This document shows positions 1 through 4,231 of a DNA stretch of 6,464 bases, in pieces. Position 1 is the first letter of the stretch. Every line of letters starts with the position of its first letter. Position numbers and translations under genes: made by a program. The stretch lies in the NCBI GenBank assembly GCA_020718125.1, contig DYDC01000163.1:1-6464 (forward strand), written 5' to 3'. Source of the DNA: Methylacidiphilum sp. GTDB lineage: Bacteria; Verrucomicrobiota; Verrucomicrobiia; CAIQCK01. The notes beneath the pieces are model-generated. The model was not told the DNA's origin. It ran no database searches and saw only the letters and a program-made list of their open reading frames with translations.

Positions 1-144
1 CCGTTGGTGGATTGCGAGGACCGCATCGCTGTGGAGCACTTCGCCGACGTCTGCCATCTCAAGGACTCGGGCAACGAACTGCTGGCCGACTGCGTCGCCA
101 AGACCCTTCGCGAAGTGATGGCGGGCAGCGGCAAAGGCAGGTGA
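1..144 (+). CDS. SGNH/GDSL-type hydrolase, C-terminal 47 residues only (cut by window edge)
   Basis: The open frame enters from the left edge and stops with TGA at 142-144. The 47 visible residues align without gaps to the last 47 residues of the next gene, with about 26 identical. They include the block V motif Asp-Val-Cys-His (within FADVCHL), which supplies the catalytic Asp and His in SGNH hydrolases, followed by the shared stretch GNELLAD. Nucleophile and oxyanion blocks lie outside the window, so activity cannot be judged. Family knowledge: these enzymes are esterases, lipases or carbohydrate deacetylases, and the substrate cannot be read from this fragment. The same strand, the 12-nt gap to the next gene and the matching C-termini indicate a tandem duplication, probably co-transcribed. 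Confidence 0.85.
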   Translation, partial: PLVDCEDRIAVEHFADVCHLKDSGNELLADCVAKTLREVMAGSGKGR

Positions 145-156
145 CAACGCGCAACA

Positions 157-1200
157 ATGACTCGAACACAAAAACTCTTTGCAGTCTTGATCGGGCTGTT
201 CATCTTCGTGGCGGTGGTGGACTTCAGCGCGAAGCTGTTGAAGCTCGGACGCCGGGCCTTCTTCCCGCGGTCAACCGACAAACAGGCGGGCGAAGAAGCC
301 GTCCGGGTGCCCGACGGCTACGAGCGCGGGTTGTTCCAGCCGGGTCAAACCAATGTGACCCTCGGCGCCTACAAGGTGACTTTCAACAGCATGGGTTTTC
401 GCGGCCCCGAAAGTGTCCGGCGCGCCAAACGCGTCGTGTGCATGGGCGATTCTGTGTCCTTTGGCTGGGGCGCCTCGAACGAAGACTCGACCTACCCGGC
501 TTTCCTCGGCAAACGCCTCGCCCCGCTCGATGTCGAGGTGATCAACGCCGCCATGCCGGGCAGCGCCTCCATCGGCGTGCTGAGTCTCTACATGAGCCGT
601 GTGCTTCCTTTGAAACCCGACTTCGTCGTGGTGATGGTCGGCTGGAACGACATCTACTTCGTGATCCATCCGCCGCGAAAGGTCGCCGTCAAGTCCCTCG
701 GCAACATGGCGTGCGATATTTTCGACACCACGCGGGTCCTTAAGGAGGCCGCCACCGCGGCGAAACGGCGCAATGCCATCCGGGACCGGGTGACAGGCGG
801 GGATCAAGTCAGTTGGGAGCGGTTCGACCAGTATGAGGCGGTCCTCCGCTCCATCGTGGCCACGATGAGGCACAACCACTCGACCCCCGTGCTGATGACC
901 ATCCTGAACCTGTTTGACAGCCCGTTGAACGACCCAAAAAAGCTGGTCATGCATCCGCAACTGGTGGCTTGGCCGGACTTGAGCTACGACGGCTGGAAAC
1001 GTCTGACGGTGGAAGCCAACAACCGCATCCGCCGCGTCGCGGCCGATCTGAAGGCGCCGTTGGTGGACAACGCGAACTGCGTCGGCGGCGAGCACTTCAC
1101 CGACATGTGCCACCTCGACGACAAGGGCAACGAACTGCTGGCCGACCGTGCCGCGAAAACCCTCCTCGAAGTGATCTCGCGCGCCGCCGGCGGCCAATAG
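157..1200 (+). CDS. Membrane-anchored SGNH/GDSL hydrolase family protein
   Basis: A 347-residue protein. A single hydrophobic segment at about residues 6-22, right after a short Arg/Lys-containing N-terminus, looks like an uncleaved signal anchor and would place the catalytic domain outside the cytoplasmic membrane. All SGNH blocks are visible: block I GDS at 97-99 (Ser99 nucleophile), a block II Gly in MPGSAS near 135, block III GWND at 162-165 (Asn164), and block V DMCH at 316-319 (Asp316, His319). The full catalytic set suggests an active esterase or deacetylase acting on an acylated glycan or lipid, but the substrate is not evident. AGGTGA at 139-144, overlapping the previous stop, is a possible ribosome-binding site, though 12 nt from the ATG is long. 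It forms a tandem pair with the preceding paralogue and faces the next gene across 14 nt. Membership of the fold is secure; the substrate is unknown. Confidence 0.9.
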   Translation: MTRTQKLFAVLIGLFIFVAVVDFSAKLLKLGRRAFFPRSTDKQAGEEAVRVPDGYERGLFQPGQTNVTLGAYKVTFNSMGFRGPESVRRAKRVVCMGDSVSFGWGASNEDSTYPAFLGKRLAPLDVEVINAAMPGSASIGVLSLYMSRVLPLKPDFVVVMVGWNDIYFVIHPPRKVAVKSLGNMACDIFDTTRVLKEAATAAKRRNAIRDRVTGGDQVSWERFDQYEAVLRSIVATMRHNHSTPVLMTILNLFDSPLNDPKKLVMHPQLVAWPDLSYDGWKRLTVEANNRIRRVAADLKAPLVDNANCVGGEHFTDMCHLDDKGNELLADRAAKTLLEVISRAAGGQ

Positions 1201-1207
1201 CGGCGCG
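1180..1207. terminator. Possible bidirectional hairpin between convergent genes
   Basis: Perfect 8-bp inverted repeat CGCGCCGC (1180-1187) and GCGGCGCG (1200-1207) around a 12-nt loop, spanning the stop codon of the SGNH gene and the gap to the convergent gene. There is no U-run on either side, so it is not a canonical intrinsic terminator. In DNA this GC-rich an 8-bp repeat can arise by chance. Its position between two converging stops is the only further support. Confidence 0.22.
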
Positions 1208-1214
1208 TCCCGTT

Positions 1215-2285
1215 CTACTCGACCGCCGGCTGTGGCTCGTCCAGCCCCGGGATGAGCACCCGCAGTGGCTGCATCACCTCCGCCAGTCCCTCGCCGAAAT
1301 CGTCGCCTGAGCGGTGAAACCACACGACGAATCGGCGCGTGAACTCCTCCCCCCGGCGCAACGTCCGCAGCCGCGCGGCCGACGAATGCATCTCGTAGCG
1401 GACCGCGCCGTCGGCGGCCAGGTCAAGCGCCTGCGGCGCAAACCGCCAGAAACCCTCCACACCGAGAAACACCGCGTCACCGTCGCCGCGCCAGTTGACC
1501 CAGCCCGGATGCTGCCGGTCGGAGGCGGCGGTCGTGGGCGCCAGCGGTTGCTCCAGACGCCATGTCTTGCCCGGCGCGAATTGCCTCGCGCCGCCATGCG
1601 TGCCGAGGGCGATGTTGCGCACGGTGTGCAGCGTCGAGCGGACATCCACCGACAGGCAGCGGACCGTCATCGAGTCGCGATCGGCGGGCAGTTCGATGCT
1701 GACACTCATGCGCACGGCCGGCTGGCCTGCCACGATCGCAAATCGTTGGCGATAGCGGCAGGCAGCCTCCTTGTCGCGCATGAGCCAGCCTTCGCGGGTC
1801 GCCTCGGCAATGACCGGGCCTTTGGACTCCACGCACACCTTGTCAGGCTTCTGCGCGACGAACGCCGCGCCGTCAGCGGGCAGGAGCGTGAGCGGGCCGA
1901 GCATCTCGCCGGTGCGGTAGCGGCAGACGCCGCTGTCGAGCACGGCCTCGCCGTCCTCTGCATGTGCGCGCGCCGGACGCCGGGGCCGCGTCGTGGAACG
2001 GCCCGTCATCAACGACCATCGCTTGCTCTCCGATGGTTCGAGAGCGGTGGCGAACAGGGCGCGCACCCACTTCAGCGAGCCGTCCGGCCACGTTGCGAGC
2101 GGGGCGATCTGCGCGGCCTCGGAAAGCTGGTCGCAGCCGACGATGCGGAGTTGCGCCGCGTCGCGCGCGGTGCCGGCGGGCAACGGCAGCGTGGCGGTGA
2201 CCAGCGCCGCGCGACGGACGACGGCTGTTTCGTTCGTCACGCTGAATGCCATGCTCAAGGCTGCCGCTAACACCAAGTATTGCAC
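1215..2285 (-). CDS. Secreted PcRGLX-like (exo-rhamnogalacturonan-lyase-type) RIFT-barrel protein, N-terminal domain only
   Basis: A 356-residue protein with a GTG start at 2285. An in-frame TAG at 2297-2295 excludes any longer start. Residues 1-15 form a hydrophobic signal-peptide-like stretch, unusual in having no Lys or Arg before it; an internal ATG at codon 12 would remove it. The pattern PLPAG (34-38), then WPDGSLKWV (66-74), resembles the N-terminal RIFT barrel of PcRGLX-like proteins, where a 'PDGS..W' strand is typical. Beta-rich segments with GWVNW and GFWRFAP follow at 261-284. Family members as I recall them continue into a large alpha/alpha barrel and reach about 800-900 residues; this one ends soon after the barrel. 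It may therefore be a carbohydrate-binding or accessory protein, or a truncated enzyme. It is convergent with the SGNH gene and divergent from nuoA. Family assignment is from motif memory and moderate; the reading frame itself is solid. Confidence 0.62.
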   Translation of the reverse strand: MQYLVLAAALSMAFSVTNETAVVRRAALVTATLPLPAGTARDAAQLRIVGCDQLSEAAQIAPLATWPDGSLKWVRALFATALEPSESKRWSLMTGRSTTRPRRPARAHAEDGEAVLDSGVCRYRTGEMLGPLTLLPADGAAFVAQKPDKVCVESKGPVIAEATREGWLMRDKEAACRYRQRFAIVAGQPAVRMSVSIELPADRDSMTVRCLSVDVRSTLHTVRNIALGTHGGARQFAPGKTWRLEQPLAPTTAASDRQHPGWVNWRGDGDAVFLGVEGFWRFAPQALDLAADGAVRYEMHSSAARLRTLRRGEEFTRRFVVWFHRSGDDFGEGLAEVMQPLRVLIPGLDEPQPAVE

Positions 2286-2333
2286 GCGGGCAGGCTAGGG
2301 GAGGTGAGAGTCGGTTTCAAGCGTGGCTACAGA

Positions 2334-2398
2334 GTGGGCCGGGCGTCCCGCACGGCCGATGGTTCTTTGATGATTGCCGCGCGGGACGCGCGGCCCAC
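2334..2398. repeat. Long imperfect inverted repeat (REP/MITE-like hairpin)
   Basis: Arms at 2334-2356 and 2376-2398 pair at 21 of 23 positions, with mismatches only at 2342/2390 and 2352/2380, leaving a 19-nt loop. The outer 8 bp (GTGGGCCG with CGGCCCAC) are perfect. It lies in the 178-nt region between two divergent genes, so it would be transcribed into the leader of nuoA if the promoter lies upstream of it. No U-tract follows on either strand, which argues against a simple terminator. A dispersed palindromic element of REP or MITE type is the best reading, but only one copy is visible here. Confidence 0.75.
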
Positions 2399-2417
2399 CT
2401 TGACGGACCTTGACGGA
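2398..2417 (+). repeat. Tandem decamer repeat, two copies, containing TTGACG
   Basis: CCTTGACGGA occurs twice back to back (2398-2407 and 2408-2417), starting at the last base of the inverted repeat. Each copy contains TTGACG, similar to a sigma-70 -35 box and 46-64 nt upstream of the preferred nuoA start. I could not find a convincing -10 box 16-18 nt after either copy, so it is listed as a repeat, not a promoter. The second copy also provides the TTG that would allow a longer nuoA frame. Confidence 0.6.
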
Positions 2418-2463
2418 CTTTCCGCTTGCGTTCGACGCGGCCCGTTCTTACCGTCGCGTCAAC

Positions 2464-2880
2464 GTGAGCGCCGAACTTTCGCAATACATCCCGGTCGGGC
2501 TGCTGATCCTCATCGCCATCGCGTTCGCGGCGGGGATGCTCCTCGCGTCCACCGCGCTGGGCCAGAAGGGCCGGCGGCCGGCGGTGAAGGACACGCCCTA
2601 CGAATGCGGCATGATCCCCGTGGGCGACGCGCACATGCGGTTCCCGGTGAAGTTCCACATCGTGGCGACGCTGTTCATCCTCTTCGACATCGAGGTCGTG
2701 TTCCTCTACCCGTGGGCGGTCGTGTTCAAGCCGCTCCTGAAAGATCCGCAGACCGGCATGACGATCTTCACCTCCATGCTGACCTTCCTCGGCATCCTCT
2801 TCGTCGGCTACGTCTATTGCTGGAAGAAGGGCGCGCTCGACTGGGCGCCGCGCCGCGAGACGCCGCAGCCGCCCGCCTAG
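2464..2880 (+). CDS. nuoA: NADH-quinone oxidoreductase subunit A (complex I subunit NuoA)
   Basis: Small membrane subunit of proton-pumping complex I in the cytoplasmic membrane, equivalent to mitochondrial ND3 and lying near the quinone-binding region. With the GTG start at 2464 it has 138 residues, normal for the family. Three membrane segments are visible at about 10-30, 64-88 and 98-119. Family signatures are clear: YECG at 46-49, with the conserved loop Cys48, and the second helix with FDIE at 74-77 (Asp75, Glu77) followed by LYPWAV. I preferred GTG 2464 over an upstream in-frame TTG at 2410 because it gives the usual short N-terminus before helix 1; the TTG lies inside a repeat. Neither start has a Shine-Dalgarno motif. 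Oddly, no nuoB or other nuo gene follows; the next gene is convergent, and their stop codons overlap. Confidence 0.95.
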   Translation: MSAELSQYIPVGLLILIAIAFAAGMLLASTALGQKGRRPAVKDTPYECGMIPVGDAHMRFPVKFHIVATLFILFDIEVVFLYPWAVVFKPLLKDPQTGMTIFTSMLTFLGILFVGYVYCWKKGALDWAPRRETPQPPA

Positions 2881-3380
2881 AAAACAGCCTCTCGGGCGAA
2901 CTTCAACCCGCTGAGCTTCGCCTCCTCCATCCCGCGTTGCTGGACGAGCACTTTGAATGTCCGACCCAACAGTTCCGGATGCAGCAACGCCTTCAACTGC
3001 GCCGTCGCCTTCGGGCCGGGCTTCGCCAGCAATGGCTCGCCCGCCTGTTCCAGCAAGCCTGTGAGGAACCGGCCTTGGTCGGTGAAGCCGAGCGTCTTCA
3101 ATCCGTGCGTCGCGCCCTCTTCGGCCAATGCGGTGAAGTTGACGTGGGCGGTGATGTCCTGCCCGCCGACGCGAGTGAGTGGGTCGTGGCTGGCTTGATG
3201 CTGGTGGTAACAGAGCAACGTGCCGTCCTTGCGGTGCGGCGCGTAGTAATCCTCCGCCTCGCAGCCGTAATCAATCGTCACGACGAAACCGCGCTTCAGC
3301 GCGTCCGCGACCCGCGCGAAGGTCATCGGACCGCGCGCGGCGATCTCGTCGCGGATGGCGCTGGTCAGGCCCGTGTTCAC
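2877..3380 (-). CDS. MidA/NDUFAF7-family SAM-dependent methyltransferase with internal deletion (lacks the SAM-binding core)
   Basis: A 167-residue protein from GTG 3380, which overlaps the upstream TGA as GTGA; an ATG at 3434 would overlap the upstream gene by 58 nt. Residues 8-23 (AIRDEIAARGPMTFAR) match the extreme N-terminus of MidA-family methyltransferases. From about residue 25 the sequence jumps to the C-terminal half: RGFVVTIDYG (30-39), then DGTL, GGQDITAHV and FTDQGRFL. Full-length members are about 350-400 residues. The missing roughly 200 residues hold the glycine-rich SAM-binding motif, so methyltransferase activity is unlikely. The join is in frame at about nt 3300-3318. In mitochondria this family methylates an arginine of the NuoD homologue during complex I assembly. 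It could be a decaying gene, a retained fragment, or an assembly error. It is last in the rnr operon. Confidence 0.82.
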   Translation of the reverse strand: MNTGLTSAIRDEIAARGPMTFARVADALKRGFVVTIDYGCEAEDYYAPHRKDGTLLCYHQHQASHDPLTRVGGQDITAHVNFTALAEEGATHGLKTLGFTDQGRFLTGLLEQAGEPLLAKPGPKATAQLKALLHPELLGRTFKVLVQQRGMEEAKLSGLKFAREAVF

Positions 3381-4231
3381 CGCTCGATCCGCAGCCGGCC
3401 CGACTGGGCGAAATCGAGCGTCTTGCGTCCCCACGGCGTGTCGAACGCGGTGTTGCCGCTGAACTCGTAGCTGACATCGCGCTCGTGCAGGGCTGCCGCG
3501 ACCGTCGGGCCGAGCAATGCCATGTCGAGGTCCAGTTCAAAGTCCGCCACGGTCTTGCCGCCGACGGGGATGCTCTTAGGCGAGGTCTTGAATTCCTGCG
3601 CGACGGGCCGGCCCGCGAGGTTGAGGCTGGCGGTGATGGTGTCGAGGTTCACGGCGAACTTGTTGTGGTTCTCCAGCGCCGCGTCAAACTGGACCGTGGC
3701 CTGTGACGCGGACTGCTTGAGGATGCGGAAGCGTTGCAGCACGACGCCCGGCTTGTAGAGGATCGGCAGCGGCGCGCGCTTGTCGAAGCCGGGCCGTGAG
3801 TTGAACAGGCCGCTGGTCATCAGGCAGGCGGCATGGAGCTGATACTCCGGCGGCGACGCGGGATGCTCCGACCCGACGGCGCGGAAGATGTCCCCATTGC
3901 GGACAGAGGCTTCGATTGCGACGACGAGATTGGTCTGCGGCTCCACCTCCTGCGCGGCGCGGCTCTGGCCCTTGGCGAGCGTGCGGCTGCCGACGAGCAA
4001 CTGCCAACTGTAGGCGTCGAGCCGGAGGCTGCGCTCGGCCGGGTTGTGGATGACAAGATCGAACCGCAGATCCACGCCACCAAAATCAATCTGCGCAATG
4101 CGCCCCTCGCTGAGCGTGGCGCGTGGCGTTCGACCCGACGGGGTCGTGGAGCAGCCGGCCGCCAGCAGTGCTAGCAGGAGTGAGGGCAGCGTGAAACGTG
4201 AAACGTAAAACGTGAAACGTCCGGCGGTCAT
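3377..4231 (-). CDS. LEA type 2 / WHy-domain lipoprotein
   Basis: A 284-residue exported lipoprotein. A signal peptide with Arg residues at 5 and 12 and a hydrophobic core at 15-24 ends in the lipobox LAAGC, giving lipidated Cys27; Ser at +2 is compatible with outer-membrane sorting. Two similar beta-rich halves follow, about 38-120 and 165-245. The first contains FDLVIHNP (57-64) and the second FDAALENHNKFAVNLDTI (182-199), as in LEA2/WHy domains, where an Asn-Pro or Asn-rich turn follows the second strand. The WHy fold is linked to stress and desiccation tolerance, but the function of bacterial lipoprotein versions is not established. ATG 4231 overlaps the rnr stop as ATGA and has no Shine-Dalgarno motif, so translational coupling is likely; the 3' end overlaps the MidA-like gene by 4 nt. 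The signal peptide's first part is encoded by a heptamer repeat. Confidence 0.78.
   Translation of the reverse strand: MTAGRFTFYVSRFTLPSLLLALLAAGCSTTPSGRTPRATLSEGRIAQIDFGGVDLRFDLVIHNPAERSLRLDAYSWQLLVGSRTLAKGQSRAAQEVEPQTNLVVAIEASVRNGDIFRAVGSEHPASPPEYQLHAACLMTSGLFNSRPGFDKRAPLPILYKPGVVLQRFRILKQSASQATVQFDAALENHNKFAVNLDTITASLNLAGRPVAQEFKTSPKSIPVGGKTVADFELDLDMALLGPTVAAALHERDVSYEFSGNTAFDTPWGRKTLDFAQSGRLRIER
4190..4220. repeat. Heptanucleotide tandem repeat within the lipoprotein signal-peptide coding region
   Basis: Four copies of a 7-mer plus three bases, read on the plus strand as CGTGAAA, CGTGAAA, CGTAAAA, CGTGAAA, CGT. One copy has a single substitution. On the minus strand the unit reads as ACG-TTTCAC-like DNA and encodes the RFTFYVSRFT stretch at residues 5-14 of the lipoprotein. 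Because 7 is not a multiple of 3, gain or loss of one copy would shift the frame before the lipobox. Confidence 0.85.

Noticed and set aside
271..1323. A 350-codon open frame on the minus strand opposite the SGNH hydrolase.
   Set aside because: It is a shadow of the SGNH gene, rich in His, Arg, Gly and Ala, while the plus-strand frame carries all catalytic blocks.
2870..2898. A 6-bp hairpin (CGCCCG with CGGGCG) around the nuoA stop as a terminator.
   Set aside because: The stem is short, the loop is 17 nt, no U-run follows, and it extends into the coding end of the convergent gene. Chance is sufficient.
3381..3434. An ATG start at 3434 for the MidA-like gene.
   Set aside because: It would overlap the lipoprotein gene by 58 nt with residues unlike the family. 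GTG 3380 gives a 4-nt overlap and begins just before the conserved N-terminal motif.
2280..3470. A 396-codon open frame on the plus strand spanning nuoA and the MidA-like gene.
   Set aside because: It overlaps two recognisable genes in other frames and crosses the intergenic hairpin. Its translation shows no domain and is a typical high-GC shadow.
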